Assembly (NCBI RefSeq): GCF_039503195.1
Contig: NZ_JBCJKP010000001.1
Location: 5,580,001 to 5,644,000, forward strand
DNA: 64,000 bases
Origin: Streptomyces mirabilis
GTDB lineage: Bacteria; Actinomycetota; Actinomycetes; Streptomycetales; Streptomycetaceae
Direction of reading: 5' to 3'
Below the pieces are notes generated by a model that saw nothing but the letters and a program-made list of their open reading frames with translations, was not told the origin of the DNA and ran no database searches. Position 1 is the first letter of the stretch. The number at the start of each line of letters is the position of its first letter. Made by a program: the position numbers and the translations under genes. Below, piece by piece: positions 50,021-59,865 of the stretch.

Positions 50021-50557
50021 GTGAGCATCGACCCGTCCTCGATTCCGAATTTCGGGGGCCAGCCCGAGCCGCAGCCCGGCGGACCGGCGGGCCCCGTCGT
50101 CCCGGATCAGGATCTCGTGAAGCAGCTCCTGGATCAGATGGAGCTGAAGTACGTCGTCGACGACGAGGGTGACCTCGCGGCGCCGTGGGAGGAGTTCCGT
50201 ACGTACTTCATGTTCCGCGGCGAGGGCGACCAGCAGGTCTTCTCGGTGCGGACGTTCTACGACCGGCCGCACCAGATCGACGAGAAGCCGACTCTGCTGG
50301 AGTCCATCGACGACTGGAACCGCCGCACGCTGTGGCCGAAGGTCTACAGCCACACGCACGACGACGGCACTGTCCGCCTGATCGGCGAGGCACAGATGCT
50401 GATCGGCACCGGCGTCGCCCTCGAGCACTTCGTTTCGTCGACGGTCAGCTGGGTGCGGGCCGCCATCGAGTTCGACAAGTGGCTCGTCGAGCAGCTCGGC
50501 CTCGAGCAGGAAGTCAACGAGGCGGAGGAGAAGCCCGAGGACGACGAAGAGGAGTAG
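50021..50557 (+). CDS. YbjN domain-containing protein
   Basis: The GTG at 50021 follows GAAGGG and gives 178 residues. The YbjN/T3SS-chaperone-like fold is recognised by KQLLDQMELKYVVDDEGDLA, FMFRGEGDQQVFSVRTFYDR, LESIDDWNRRTLWPKVYSHT and VSSTVSWVRAAIEFDKWLVE. The N-terminus is Pro/Gln-rich, and the C-terminus is strongly acidic. The role of the family is not settled. It is convergent with the mannosyltransferase gene. Confidence 0.88.
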   Translation: MSIDPSSIPNFGGQPEPQPGGPAGPVVPDQDLVKQLLDQMELKYVVDDEGDLAAPWEEFRTYFMFRGEGDQQVFSVRTFYDRPHQIDEKPTLLESIDDWNRRTLWPKVYSHTHDDGTVRLIGEAQMLIGTGVALEHFVSSTVSWVRAAIEFDKWLVEQLGLEQEVNEAEEKPEDDEEE

Positions 50558-50572
50558 TCCTCCCACCAGGTT

Positions 50573-51772
50573 TTACAGCGGCGTGTGCGCGATGACGACC
50601 AGATACGCGCCGTAGGCGAACGAGAGCCCGGCCAGGGCGCCGACCACCAGGACGGCGTGCCAGGGCCGGGCTCTTGCCGTGCGGACCAGCGCCCGGGCCA
50701 GCGGCAGCAGCAGCGGGAACGCGGGCAGCAGGAAGCGCGGCTTGCACTCGAAGAACCCGGAGCCGCCGAGCGCGATCAGCAGCAGTACCCCGCTGTGCAC
50801 GAGCAGGGGCAGCGGGGCACGGTCCGCGATCAGCAGCGCGTACAGCAGCACGGCCGCCGCCACGACCACCATCGTCATCGGAAACACGAAACGGTCGCCG
50901 TGCGTCAGCAGATGCCGTACGAAGCGCAGTGAACCGGCGCCGAAGTCGAAGCGCGAGCCCCACAACCGCTGCACCTCGAAATAGCCGCCGAGCGGATCGC
51001 CCTCGCGTCGGCCCACCCACAGCACATAGCCGCCCCAGCCGACCGGCGCGAGCGCCGCGCCCGTCCACAGCCTGTGGGAAACCCGTCCGCGCCGACGCCA
51101 GACCTCGCACGCCGCCGTGGCCAGCACCGCCGCGGCCACCGCGAGGCCGTTCGGCCGCGACATGCCCGCGAGCGCGGCCAGCGTGCCCGCCCACAGCCAG
51201 CGCCCGGTGAGCACCGCGTACAACGACCAGGCGGCGAAGGCGGTGAGGACGGGCTCGGTGTATGCAAGGGACAGCACGATCGAGTGCGGGAGCAGGCCCC
51301 ACAGCATGACCAGCGCGGTGGCGACGGCGCGGCCGTGCAGCCGGGCCCCGATCGCGTAGATCCCGCAGGCGGCGACCGCGGCGGCGGTCCAGGCGACCAG
51401 CAGCCCCGCCGCGCCGCCGCTCAGCGCGGTCAGCGTCGTGACGGCGCGGATCAGCCCCGGATACAGCGGGAAGAACGCCAGGTCGCTGTGGACGACGGTG
51501 GTCCTGAAGTACTGGGTGCGTCCGTAGCCGTGCGCCGCGATCCCCAGATACCAGAGCGAGTCCCAGGACCGCCCGAGCAGGGCGAGGGGATGCCTGCCGC
51601 CCGCCCAGGCGGTCCCGGCGAGCACGAGAACGCCGACGAGTCGCGCCGTCGCGAACAGCGCCAGCGCCTGCGCGAGAGGGGGCAGGCCGTGCGCGGGGCG
51701 CGTCGGACGGCCGCGCCCCCCGTCTCCGGGCTTCGGGGCGGCGGGGGCCGGAAGGGTACTGGCGTGGGTCAC
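50573..51772 (-). CDS. Membrane mannosyltransferase-like protein (PIG-V-like)
   Basis: The 399-residue product has about ten hydrophobic segments. The first loop carries LGRSWDSLWYLGIAAHGYGR, and the WDSxxY pattern is typical of PIG-V/GT-C enzymes. Later blocks are FFPLYPGLIRAVTTL, SLAYTEPVLTAFAAWSLYAV, LAALAGMSRPNGLAVAAAVL and FFECKPRFLLPAFPLLLPLA. It probably transfers mannose from a polyprenyl donor outside the membrane. The acceptor is unknown. Confidence 0.85.
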   Translation of the reverse strand: MTHASTLPAPAAPKPGDGGRGRPTRPAHGLPPLAQALALFATARLVGVLVLAGTAWAGGRHPLALLGRSWDSLWYLGIAAHGYGRTQYFRTTVVHSDLAFFPLYPGLIRAVTTLTALSGGAAGLLVAWTAAAVAACGIYAIGARLHGRAVATALVMLWGLLPHSIVLSLAYTEPVLTAFAAWSLYAVLTGRWLWAGTLAALAGMSRPNGLAVAAAVLATAACEVWRRRGRVSHRLWTGAALAPVGWGGYVLWVGRREGDPLGGYFEVQRLWGSRFDFGAGSLRFVRHLLTHGDRFVFPMTMVVVAAAVLLYALLIADRAPLPLLVHSGVLLLIALGGSGFFECKPRFLLPAFPLLLPLARALVRTARARPWHAVLVVGALAGLSFAYGAYLVVIAHTPL

Positions 51773-51878
51773 ACCCGAACTGTGCGTCCCTTACGGGGTA
51801 TTTGCGAGCTTTACACGCCTGGGAGGGTGCGGTTTCCCCCACTTCGGCGCGCCGTCCCCACCGTCCCGGGCCCCCGTG

Positions 51879-53084
51879 CTACCAGGCCGCCTTGAGCCGC
51901 TTCGCCGCCTCCTCCAGCACCTCGGTCCGCTTGCAGAACGCGAACCGCACGAAGGGCGCGCCCGCCTCCCGGTGGTCGTAGAAGACCGCGTTCGGGATGG
52001 CGACGACCCCGGCGCGTTCCGGGAGCGCGCGGCAGAAGGCGAAGCCGTCGGACTCGCCGAGCGGCCGGATGTCGGTGGTGATGAAGTACGTGCCCGCCGG
52101 CTGGAAGACCTTGAACCCCGCCTCCGTGAGCCCGGCCGCCAGCACGTCCCGCTTGGCCAGCATGTCCGCACGGAACGCCGCGAAGTACGTGTCGGGCAGC
52201 GCCAGCGCCTCGGCCACGGCGTACTGGAACGGCCCCGACGCCACGTACGTCAGGAACTGCTTGGCCGACCGTACGGCGGTGACGAGGTCCGGTGTGCCCG
52301 TCACCCAGCCCACCTTCCACCCCGTGAAGGAGAAGGTCTTCCCCGCGCTGCCGATGGTGACCGTCCGCTCCCGCATCCCCGGGAAGGAGGCCAGCGGCAG
52401 GTGCTCGGCCTCGTCGAACACCAGGTGCTCGTACACCTCGTCCGTGATGACGAGGAGATCCCGCTCGACGGCGAGCTTCGCGATCTCCCCGAGCTCCTCG
52501 CGGGTCAGGACGGTGCCGGTCGGGTTGTGCGGGGTGTTGACGAGCAGCAGCCGGGTGTTGTCGGTGACCGCGTCGCGCAGCTCGTCGAGGTCGAGCCGGA
52601 AGCGCCGGTGGGTGACTCCCTCGCGGGTCTCCTCGTGCGGGCGCAGGGTGACCGGGATCCTGGTCCCGCCCGCCATCGCGATGCTGGCCGCGTACGAGTC
52701 GTAGTACGGCTCCAGGGCGACGACCTCGTCACCGGGCTCGACCAGCGCGAGCAGCGACGCCGCGATGGCCTCCGTGGCACCGGCCGTGACGAGCACCTCG
52801 CGGTCCGGGTCGTACGCCAGCCCGTACCGCTGCTTCTGGTGCGCGGCGATCGCCGTACGCAGCTCGGGCACGCCGGGGCCCGGCGGGTACTGGTTGCCGC
52901 GCCCGTCGCGCAGCGCCCGTACGGCCGCCTCCCTGATCTCCTCGGGCCCGTCCGTGTCGGGGAAGCCCTGGCCCAGGTTGATCGAACCGGTGCTCAGGGC
53001 CAGGGCCGACATCTCGGCGAAGATCGTCGTGCCGAACTCGGCGAGTCGGCGGTTGAGGAGGGGGCGGCGGCCGTTGGAGGTCAT
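51879..53084 (-). CDS. PLP-dependent aminotransferase, class I (DapC/kynurenine type)
   Basis: The ATG at 53084 is preceded by AGGA at a fitting distance; ATG at 53093 would add MTG. The 401-residue product has NLGQGFPDTDGPEEI, VLVTAGATEAIAASLLALVE, VNTPHNPTGTVLTREE and the PLP-lysine segment IGSAGKTFSFTGWKVGW. Its closest pattern is N-succinyldiaminopimelate or kynurenine/glutamine aminotransferase; the sequence does not decide. The kynurenine genes at the window's right end are 10 kb away and not in the same operon. Confidence 0.92.
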   Translation of the reverse strand: MTSNGRRPLLNRRLAEFGTTIFAEMSALALSTGSINLGQGFPDTDGPEEIREAAVRALRDGRGNQYPPGPGVPELRTAIAAHQKQRYGLAYDPDREVLVTAGATEAIAASLLALVEPGDEVVALEPYYDSYAASIAMAGGTRIPVTLRPHEETREGVTHRRFRLDLDELRDAVTDNTRLLLVNTPHNPTGTVLTREELGEIAKLAVERDLLVITDEVYEHLVFDEAEHLPLASFPGMRERTVTIGSAGKTFSFTGWKVGWVTGTPDLVTAVRSAKQFLTYVASGPFQYAVAEALALPDTYFAAFRADMLAKRDVLAAGLTEAGFKVFQPAGTYFITTDIRPLGESDGFAFCRALPERAGVVAIPNAVFYDHREAGAPFVRFAFCKRTEVLEEAAKRLKAAW

Positions 53085-53221
53085 GCCGGTCATCCTGCGC
53101 CGAAGCTCTGGAGTTCCTCAACTCTGCTTTGGCTGGTGAGACGCGAGGGCATCCCCCTGGCACGCAAGAAGCGAGGCGCCCACGGGGGGTCGCTTCGGGG
53201 GAACGAAAGGAGGGTGACGCC

Positions 53222-53548
53222 ATGTTCATCGGCTTCATCCTGGCGGTCGTCTTCATCCTGTTCGTGGTGTCGTTGCGTGCCGCTGTCCGCGGCCGGAAGA
53301 AGGTCGGGCTCTCGAAGAGCTCGTCGGGTTCGGCGCGGGGCCGCCGCTCGGGGGGCCGGTCCTCGGACAGCTCCGGCAGCTGGTGGGCCGGCGGGGCCGG
53401 GGGAGCCGTGTCGTCCTGCGGCAGCGGTTCGTCCGGCGGGCACCACGGGGGGCACTCGTGCGGCGGGCACTCGTCGTGCGGGGGCGGCTCGTCCTGCGGA
53501 GGCGGGTCGTCGTGCGGGGGCGGCGGGGGGTGCGGCGGAGGCAGCTGA
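53222..53548 (+). CDS. Small membrane protein with Gly/Cys/His-rich repeats
   Basis: The ATG at 53222 follows AAAGGAGGG, an ideal ribosome site. The 108-residue product has one membrane segment (FIGFILAVVFILFVVSLRAA), a Ser/Gly/Arg linker, and a C-terminal tail of repeats such as GGHHGGHSCGGHSSCGGGSS followed by CGGGSSCGGGGGCGGGS. Eight or so cysteines lie in CGGG spacing, which suggests metal binding or disulfide cross-linking. The function is unknown. Confidence 0.7.
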   Translation: MFIGFILAVVFILFVVSLRAAVRGRKKVGLSKSSSGSARGRRSGGRSSDSSGSWWAGGAGGAVSSCGSGSSGGHHGGHSCGGHSSCGGGSSCGGGSSCGGGGGCGGGS

Positions 53549-53939
53549 GCCTCGCCGGGGGTGCGGTGCGCGGGGCGAGGGAGGGGCTCCTGCCGGGTCG
53601 GTGGGGGCTGCTCGCGCCCGCGCGGCGGAGCCGAAGACGTCACCGTCCCGCGCTCCTTACGGTGCGCCGGGGCGCTTCGTTCCGCGCGCCCCGGCGCACG
53701 CCGTAGTTGAACAGTTGAACTGTGGGGCCCTCGGGGGGATGGAAACCCTCCGAAGTTGGGTAAAAACGCTGTGACGGCGCCACAGTTCATGATTCCCTCT
53801 AAACCACCAAAGCAGCCCTCGGATCGTCCCTTCCCCACAGGGCAGACCGGGCTGACCGGGCCGATCCCCCGGTACTGAGGTACCGACCGGGTGCGCCGGA
53901 TCCCCACCTCCCTTTTTTGCGTGCTAGCGGAGCCGACCC
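53549..53939. other. Gap with no recognisable gene
   Basis: These 391 bases appear non-coding. Near 53705 there is a tandem TTGAACAGTTGAACTG, and a run TCCCCACAGGGCAGACCGGGCTGACCGG occurs before the next gene, but no clear terminator or promoter motif could be fixed. Confidence 0.4.
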
Positions 53940-54461
53940 ATGCTCACGACCCTGAACACCTCGTACACCGACACGCGCGCGGCCGACCTGGCGTGGGCCC
54001 TGGGGCGCGAACCGCTCCCCGCGCTCGCCACCCTCGACCTCGAACTCGGCGGGGCGAGACTGCAGTTGCGGCTCCTCGGCGCGTCCCACCAGGTCCTCCT
54101 GGAGGAGGAGCGGGGCAGCTGTTCGGAAACCGTCGCGTGCATCGCCGGCAGCAGCACACCGCTTCCGCTCGGGGTGGCCAAGCGGGTCGGTGACTGGGAG
54201 TACGAGTTCGCGGCGCGCGTCGAGACGCTCTCCTGCGGGTCCTTCGCGGGGCGGGCGCAGGAGTTACTGGCCCTGGTCTCCGACCACCCCAACGGGCTCG
54301 CCGGGGTCTTCCCCGGCAGTCCGCACGCCTTCACCGCGCTGCTCGCCCAGCGCCACGGGGGGCAGGTCCACTGGCGTACGTGGCACGCCTACCCGCAGGA
54401 CGGCCAGTTGGTGGCGACACGCACGAGGGTGGGGGTACGGGTGACGGCGGCGGTGCTGTGA
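53940..54461 (+). CDS. DUF2617 family protein
   Basis: The ATG at 53940 gives 173 residues. The blocks LTTLNTSYTDTRAADLAWAL, LLGASHQVLLEEERGSCSET, GDWEYEFAARVETLSCGSFA and HPNGLAGVFPGSPHAFTALL match DUF2617 proteins of actinomycetes. The family is of unknown function. The spermidine-synthase-like gene follows after 157 bp on the same strand, a common pairing. Confidence 0.85.
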   Translation: MLTTLNTSYTDTRAADLAWALGREPLPALATLDLELGGARLQLRLLGASHQVLLEEERGSCSETVACIAGSSTPLPLGVAKRVGDWEYEFAARVETLSCGSFAGRAQELLALVSDHPNGLAGVFPGSPHAFTALLAQRHGGQVHWRTWHAYPQDGQLVATRTRVGVRVTAAVL

Positions 54462-54618
54462 GGGGGGTGGAGCGTCGAGTGTCGTCCCGCCTGCCGCTTC
54501 GGCAGCCGTCCCGGCTGCCGACGAACTCGTCATCAGCGCCGGACGCCACACATCGGGACGGCACTTCCACACGTGTGGGTGACGAAGCGTCGTGGTGGCG
54601 TGACGTAGCGTTCCACGC

Positions 54619-56262
54619 GTGATCGAACCGCACGCGCCTGCTCCCCCCGGCGCGCCGCCGCCCTGGGGCGTCCAGGGCCAGGCGCGGCTGCCCGTCCGCC
54701 CGGGCATCGGGCGGTTCCTGGTCCTCGCGGGCGTGTTCGTCTGCGCGGCCTGTGGACTCGTGTACGAACTCGAACTCGTCGCCCTCGCCTCGTACCTGAT
54801 CGGCGACTCGGTCACCCAGGCCTCCGTGGTCCTCTCCGTGATGGTCTTCGCCATGGGCATCGGCTCCCTCGCCGCGAAACGCCTGCGCCCCCGCGCCGCG
54901 GCCGGCTTCGGCGCCGTCGAGGCGGCGCTCGCCCTGATCGGCGGCTGCAGCGCGATGGCCCTGTACGCGGTGTTCGCGTGGACCGGCGACTGGGGCGGAG
55001 TGTGGACGAGCGGCTCGCGCTACCTCCTGGCGGCCTTCTCCCTCGCCATCGGCCTCCTCATCGGCGCCGAAGTCCCCCTCCTCATGGAGCTGATACAGCG
55101 CATCCGCCGCCAGGACCCGGGCGGTGCGGTGGCGGACCTCTTCGCGGCGGACTACGTCGGCGCCCTCGTCGGCGGCCTCGCCTTCCCCTTCCTCCTGCTC
55201 CCCCTCCTCGGGCAGCTGGAGGGCGCGCTGCTCACCGGAACCGTGAACGCGCTGGCCGGCGGAGCCCTCGTACTGGGCCTGTTCCGCGGGGACCTGAGCC
55301 GACGCGGACGCTGGTTCCTGCTCATCGCCAACGTCTTGGTCCTCGCCCTGCTCGCCGCGGCCGCCGCCCATGTCGGCGACTTCGAACGCGCGGCCCGGCG
55401 CGCCGTCTACGGCAAGGACGTACGGGTCGCCCTGCAGACCGGCGTCCAGGAGGTCGTGCTCACCGGCGGCACGCACGGCCGCCCGCTCGACCTCTTCCTC
55501 GACGGACGCCTGCGGGTCAGCGGCCGCGACGAGCACCGCTACCACGAGGCGCTGGTCCACCCCGCGATGAACGGCCCCCACGCGCGCGTGCTCGTCCTCG
55601 GCGGCGGTGACGGACTCGCCACCCGCGAGGTGCTGCGCGACCCGGGCGTGCGCCGCGTCGACGTGGTCGAACTCGACCCCGGGGTGGTGCGGTTGGCGCG
55701 CACCGACCCGGCCCTGTCGGCCCTCAACGCGCACGCGTTCGGCGACCGGCGCGTCCACGTGTTCACCGCCGACGCCTTCGGCTGGCTGCGCGGGGCCGCG
55801 TCGACGTACGACGTGGTCATCTCGGACCTGCCCGACCCCGGGATCACGGCGAGCACCAAGCTGTACTCGCAAGAGTTCTACGGCCTGGCGCGCCGCGTCC
55901 TCGCCCCCGGTGGCCGCCTGGCCGTCCACGCGGGCCCCGTCTCCTCCCGTCCCCGCGTCTTCTGGACGGTCGAGTCCACACTCCGGGCGGCCGGCCTGCG
56001 CACCACCCCTTACCGCGTCGGCGGCCGGGACTCCAGTTTCGCGGCCGGCCCCGACCGGACGGCGGGCGCGTCGAGCGCCCCCCGCGACTGGGGCTTCATC
56101 CTGGCCTCCGCCACGGGCACGCCCCTGCGCCTCGACCCGCACGGCCCACGCCTGCGTACGCTCACGCAGCCGTCCCTCACCGCCGACGCTCACGCCGCGT
56201 GGCGTACCCGCGTTCCCGGCCTGGCGCCCTCCACACTGGTCCATCCGCGCTACGCCGACTGA
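54619..56262 (+). CDS. Membrane-fused spermidine synthase-like protein
   Basis: The GTG at 54619 starts a 547-residue protein. Seven hydrophobic segments occupy about residues 30-260 ([60 protein letters not shown]). The C-terminal domain is an SAM/dcSAM-binding aminopropyltransferase fold: [31 protein letters not shown], and [20 protein letters not shown] with the DLPDP catalytic motif. Membrane-fused forms are widespread in bacteria; polyamine synthesis is likely but not certain. Confidence 0.9.
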   Translation: MIEPHAPAPPGAPPPWGVQGQARLPVRPGIGRFLVLAGVFVCAACGLVYELELVALASYLIGDSVTQASVVLSVMVFAMGIGSLAAKRLRPRAAAGFGAVEAALALIGGCSAMALYAVFAWTGDWGGVWTSGSRYLLAAFSLAIGLLIGAEVPLLMELIQRIRRQDPGGAVADLFAADYVGALVGGLAFPFLLLPLLGQLEGALLTGTVNALAGGALVLGLFRGDLSRRGRWFLLIANVLVLALLAAAAAHVGDFERAARRAVYGKDVRVALQTGVQEVVLTGGTHGRPLDLFLDGRLRVSGRDEHRYHEALVHPAMNGPHARVLVLGGGDGLATREVLRDPGVRRVDVVELDPGVVRLARTDPALSALNAHAFGDRRVHVFTADAFGWLRGAASTYDVVISDLPDPGITASTKLYSQEFYGLARRVLAPGGRLAVHAGPVSSRPRVFWTVESTLRAAGLRTTPYRVGGRDSSFAAGPDRTAGASSAPRDWGFILASATGTPLRLDPHGPRLRTLTQPSLTADAHAAWRTRVPGLAPSTLVHPRYAD

Positions 56263-56330
56263 GACGGCGGACGGACGAATCCCCGGATACGAGGGTGCGG
56301 TGCGGGCCGTCCTGGGTAGGCTCGGCCGAC

Positions 56331-57158
56331 ATGGAGCATGAGGTGTTCGTTCCGGTTCAGGCCGAACGGCTGAGGGAGGCGCTGGCCGATCCTGTACGGG
56401 TGGCCCGGGCGGTCCCCGGACTCCAGCAGGACGCCGGGACGCCGCCCGTCTCCGGGCGCCTGAAAGTCCGCGTCGGCGGCCACACCATCACCTACCGGGG
56501 GACGGTCCGGGTCACCGCGAGGGACGACGGTTCGTACGCCGTCGAGGGCGACGCCACCGAGGCGCGCGGCCCCGGCACCGTGAAACTCGCCCTCGTGCTC
56601 ACCCTCACCCCCTCCGACGGCGGCACGACCGTCACCGTCACCGGAACCACCACCGCGGACGGCCGCGTGGCGGATCTCCCCCCGGACGCGGTCTCCGCGA
56701 CCACGGGCCGTCTGCTGAACCGGTTCGTCGAGAACTTGGCGGAGGCGCCGGAGACGCCACCGGCCGCGGCCGAACGGGAGCCGGAACGGGAGACCGAGCA
56801 GGGACGGGAGACAGCGCCGGAGGTCGAGCGGGAGCCGGAGGCCGAGCCGGAAGCGGAGGTCGAGCCCGCCCCGGAGGCCGAGCCCTCCGCCCTCTTCGAG
56901 GAGGAGGAACCGGCCCCGCCCGCCCCGAGCCGTGTGAACAGGGAGGATGCCGTGGCCGAGGCCGCGCATGCGCGGCGGACGATGATCGGCCGCAGCGCGG
57001 AGGAGGTGGACCACGCCCCGCCGCGTGGCCGCTACGCCCCCGTCCCGGCGCCGGAGACCGCCGACGCCCGCGCCACGCTCCGCTGGGCGGCCCCCGCCGC
57101 GGCCGTCGCCCTGGCCTCGGCCATCGCCGTCACCCGAGCCCTGCGCAAACGCCGCTGA
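56331..57158 (+). CDS. SRPBCC (CoxG-like) protein with membrane anchor
   Basis: The ATG at 56331 gives 275 residues. Residues 1-150 form the CoxG-like START/SRPBCC domain (HEVFVPVQAERLREALADPV, ARAVPGLQQDAG, TYRGTVRVTARDDGSYAVEG). A long acidic stretch of Glu/Pro/Ala repeats follows (150-205), then a hydrophobic C-terminal segment (WAAPAAAVALASAIAVTRAL) and a basic end. CoxG proteins help carbon monoxide dehydrogenase in other bacteria; no such enzyme is near, so the role here is open. Confidence 0.75.
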   Translation: MEHEVFVPVQAERLREALADPVRVARAVPGLQQDAGTPPVSGRLKVRVGGHTITYRGTVRVTARDDGSYAVEGDATEARGPGTVKLALVLTLTPSDGGTTVTVTGTTTADGRVADLPPDAVSATTGRLLNRFVENLAEAPETPPAAAEREPERETEQGRETAPEVEREPEAEPEAEVEPAPEAEPSALFEEEEPAPPAPSRVNREDAVAEAAHARRTMIGRSAEEVDHAPPRGRYAPVPAPETADARATLRWAAPAAAVALASAIAVTRALRKRR

Positions 57159-57253
57159 CGGCAGCCTTGAGGCGCGGGGAACCGCGCGACCGGCCCCCAC
57201 CGTCCCGCGGCCGACAACCCCAACAAGGAATCCGGCCCAGTAGGGTCAACTCC

Positions 57254-58042
57254 GTGAGTAACGAAGACATCACGCTGACCGCGGGCGACGCGGAAGTGAC
57301 CGTCACACCCGGCAACGGCGGACGGATCGGCAGTCTACGAATCGGCGACGTCGAACTACTGCGGCAGGGCCATAAGTTCGGCTGCTTCCCGATGGTCCCG
57401 TGGTGCGGAAGAATCCGCGACGGCCGCTTCCTGGACGGCGCCACCCTCCAGCAGATGCCGCTCAACGCCCCACCGCACGCCATCCACGGCACCGCCCGGG
57501 ACGGCGCCTGGCGCACCGCCCGCACCGGCAAGTCCGAGGCCGTGATCACGTACGACCTCGTGGCCCCTTGGCCCCACCCCGGCCGCGTCACCCAGCTCTT
57601 CACCCTGACCGAGGACGCCTTCACGGTCACCATGTCCGTGGAGACGTACGAGGACTCGTTCCCCGCCCAGGTCGGCTGGCACCCGTGGTTCAACAGGAAC
57701 CTCGGCCAAGGAGACGTCCAGGTCGACTTCACCCCGGCCTGGCAGGAGGAACGCGGCGAGGACCACCTGCCCACCGGCCACCGCATCGAACCGAAGCCCA
57801 GCCCCTGGGACGACTGCTTCGGCATGCCGGACGGCGTCGACGTCACGCTCACCTGGCCGGGGCAGCTGGAGCTGAAGGTGGCCAGCAGGGAGCAGTGGGT
57901 GGTGGTGTACGACGAGCAGGAGGCCGCCGTCTGCGTCGAACCGCAGACCGGCCCGCCCAACGGGCTGAACACCCGCCCGCGCCTGGTCACCCCCATCGAC
58001 CCCGTCGAGGCGACCATGACCTGGAGCTGGCGGCGCCTTTAA
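57254..58042 (+). CDS. Aldose 1-epimerase-like protein
   Basis: The GTG at 57254 gives 262 residues. The mutarotase pattern is visible in GCFPMVPWCGRIRDGRF, NAPPHAIHGTARDGAW (the active-site His), and VGWHPWFNRNL (second His). A Glu near VCVEPQTGPPNGLNTRPRLV is in the place of the catalytic base. It would interconvert the anomers of a sugar. It ends 10 bp before pyrE, so the two are probably cotranscribed. Confidence 0.9.
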   Translation: MSNEDITLTAGDAEVTVTPGNGGRIGSLRIGDVELLRQGHKFGCFPMVPWCGRIRDGRFLDGATLQQMPLNAPPHAIHGTARDGAWRTARTGKSEAVITYDLVAPWPHPGRVTQLFTLTEDAFTVTMSVETYEDSFPAQVGWHPWFNRNLGQGDVQVDFTPAWQEERGEDHLPTGHRIEPKPSPWDDCFGMPDGVDVTLTWPGQLELKVASREQWVVVYDEQEAAVCVEPQTGPPNGLNTRPRLVTPIDPVEATMTWSWRRL

Positions 58043-58052
58043 GCTGGCGGAC

Positions 58053-58601
58053 ATGAGTGACGTACGCGGCGCGCTGCTGCAGCAGATCAAGGACAAGGCC
58101 GTGGTGCACGGCAAGGTGACCCTTTCGTCGGGCAAGGAAGCCGACTACTACATCGACCTTCGCCGGATCACGCTCGACGGTGTGGCCGCGCCGCTGGTCG
58201 GTCAGGTCATGCTCGACCTGACCGACGAACTCGACTACGAGGCCGTCGGCGGTCTGACCCTCGGAGCGGACCCGGTCGCGACCGCGATGCTGCACGCCTC
58301 CGCCGCGCGCGGGAAGACGCTGGACGCCTTTGTCGTGCGCAAGGCCGGCAAGGCCCACGGCCTTCAGCGTCGCATCGAGGGTGCCGAGGTCAAGGGGCGC
58401 CGTGTCCTGGCGGTCGAGGACACCTCCACCACCGGTGGCTCGGTGCTGACCGCGGTGGAGGCGCTGCGCGAAGCCGGTGCCGAGGTCGTCGCCGTGGCCA
58501 CGATCGTGGACCGGGACACCGGTGCCGCCGAGGCCGTCGCCGAGAAGGCCGGAGTGCCGTACCTCTTCGCCTACTCCAAGGACGAGTTGGGCCTGGACTA
58601 G
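58053..58601 (+). CDS. pyrE: Orotate phosphoribosyltransferase
   Basis: The ATG at 58053 gives 182 residues, the expected length. Blocks are LLQQIKDKAVVHGKVTLSSG, KEADYYIDLRRITLDG, LTLGADPVATAMLHASAA and the PRPP-binding VLAVEDTSTTGGSVLTAVEA. The enzyme joins orotate to PRPP in pyrimidine synthesis. A hairpin follows, then the aldolase gene. Confidence 0.96.
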   Translation: MSDVRGALLQQIKDKAVVHGKVTLSSGKEADYYIDLRRITLDGVAAPLVGQVMLDLTDELDYEAVGGLTLGADPVATAMLHASAARGKTLDAFVVRKAGKAHGLQRRIEGAEVKGRRVLAVEDTSTTGGSVLTAVEALREAGAEVVAVATIVDRDTGAAEAVAEKAGVPYLFAYSKDELGLD

Positions 58602-58611
58602 GACACCCGGC

Positions 58612-58640
58612 ACGGGACCCCGCAGAACTCGGGGTCCCGT
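58612..58640 (+). terminator. Terminator after pyrE
   Basis: A 10-bp inverted repeat (ACGGGACCCC and complement) with a 9-nt loop starts 11 bp after the stop codon. Confidence 0.8.
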
Positions 58641-58787
58641 ATCCCGGACAGGGTGTCTGGAGCATCCGGTCAAGTCTGGAAAGATGGGGACGACGATGAC
58701 GTCGCCCCCCTAGGTCAGGGCCGAAAGCACCAGTCCCGTCGTGCCGCAGCAGCGGTACGCAGACCCGCACATACAAGGAGCGGACAG

Positions 58788-59810
58788 ATGCCCATCGCAA
58801 CCCCCGAGGTCTACAACGAGATGCTCGACCGGGCGAAGGCAGGCAAGTTCGCCTACCCGGCCATCAACGTGACCTCCTCCCAGACCCTGCACGCTGCACT
58901 GCGCGGCTTCGCGGAGGCGGAGAGCGACGGCATCATCCAGATGTCCACCGGTGGTGCGGAGTTCCTCGGCGGCCAGCACAAGAAGGACATGGTGACCGGC
59001 GCCGTCGCGCTCGCCGAGTTCGCGCACATCGTCGCCGCCAAGTACGACATCACCGTCGCGCTGCACACGGACCACTGCCCCAAGGACAAGCTGGACACGT
59101 ACGTCCGTCCGCTGCTCGACATCTCCGCCGAGCGCGTCGCCAAGGGCGAGAACCCGCTGTTCCAGTCGCACATGTGGGACGGCTCCGCCGAGACCCTCGC
59201 CGACAACCTGGCCATCGCCCAGGAGCTGCTCGCCAAGGCCGCCGCCGCGAAGATCATCCTCGAGGTCGAGATCACCCCGACCGGCGGTGAGGAGGACGGC
59301 GTCAGCCACGAGATCAACGACTCCCTCTACACCACCGTCGACGACGCGCTGCGCACCGCCGAGGCCCTCGGCCTGGGTGAGAAGGGCCGCTACCTGCTGG
59401 CCGCGTCCTTCGGCAACGTGCACGGCGTCTACAAGCCGGGCAACGTCGTCCTGCGCCCCGACCTCCTCAAGGAGCTGAACGACGGCGTCGCCGCCAAGTA
59501 CGGCAAGCCGTCCCCGTTCGACTTCGTCTTCCACGGCGGCTCCGGCTCCACGGCCGAGGAGATCGCCACCGCGCTGGAGAACGGCGTCGTGAAGATGAAC
59601 CTCGACACCGACACCCAGTACGCCTTCACGCGCCCCGTCGCGGACCACATGTTCAAGAACTACGACGGTGTCCTGAAGGTCGACGGCGAGGTCGGCTCCA
59701 AGAAGACCTACGACCCGCGCACCTGGGGCAAGCTCGCCGAGGCCGGCATGGCGGGGCGTGTCACCGAGGCGTGCGAGATGCTGCGCTCCGCGGGCAACAA
59801 GCTCAAGTAG
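58788..59810 (+). CDS. fba: Fructose-bisphosphate aldolase, class II
   Basis: The ATG at 58788 follows AAGGAG and gives 340 residues. Class II features are the zinc ligands in ALHTDHCPKDKL, the block FQSHMWDGSAETLADNLAIA, the Glu in ILEVEITPTGGEEDGV, the His in ASFGNVHGVYKPGNVVL, and VFHGGSGSTAEEIATALENG followed by VVKMNLDTDTQYAFTRPV. It cleaves fructose 1,6-bisphosphate in glycolysis. The gene is probably transcribed alone. Confidence 0.97.
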   Translation: MPIATPEVYNEMLDRAKAGKFAYPAINVTSSQTLHAALRGFAEAESDGIIQMSTGGAEFLGGQHKKDMVTGAVALAEFAHIVAAKYDITVALHTDHCPKDKLDTYVRPLLDISAERVAKGENPLFQSHMWDGSAETLADNLAIAQELLAKAAAAKIILEVEITPTGGEEDGVSHEINDSLYTTVDDALRTAEALGLGEKGRYLLAASFGNVHGVYKPGNVVLRPDLLKELNDGVAAKYGKPSPFDFVFHGGSGSTAEEIATALENGVVKMNLDTDTQYAFTRPVADHMFKNYDGVLKVDGEVGSKKTYDPRTWGKLAEAGMAGRVTEACEMLRSAGNKLK

Positions 59811-59811
59811 T

Positions 59812-59851
59812 CACCCGGTTTCCCCCGGTCGGCACCCGGTTTCCCCCGGTC
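59812..59851. repeat. Short tandem direct repeat after fba
   Basis: The 19-mer CACCCGGTTTCCCCCGGTC occurs twice (59812-59830 and 59833-59851), directly behind the fba stop codon. Confidence 0.9.
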
Positions 59852-59865
59852 CGGACCGTACGAGA

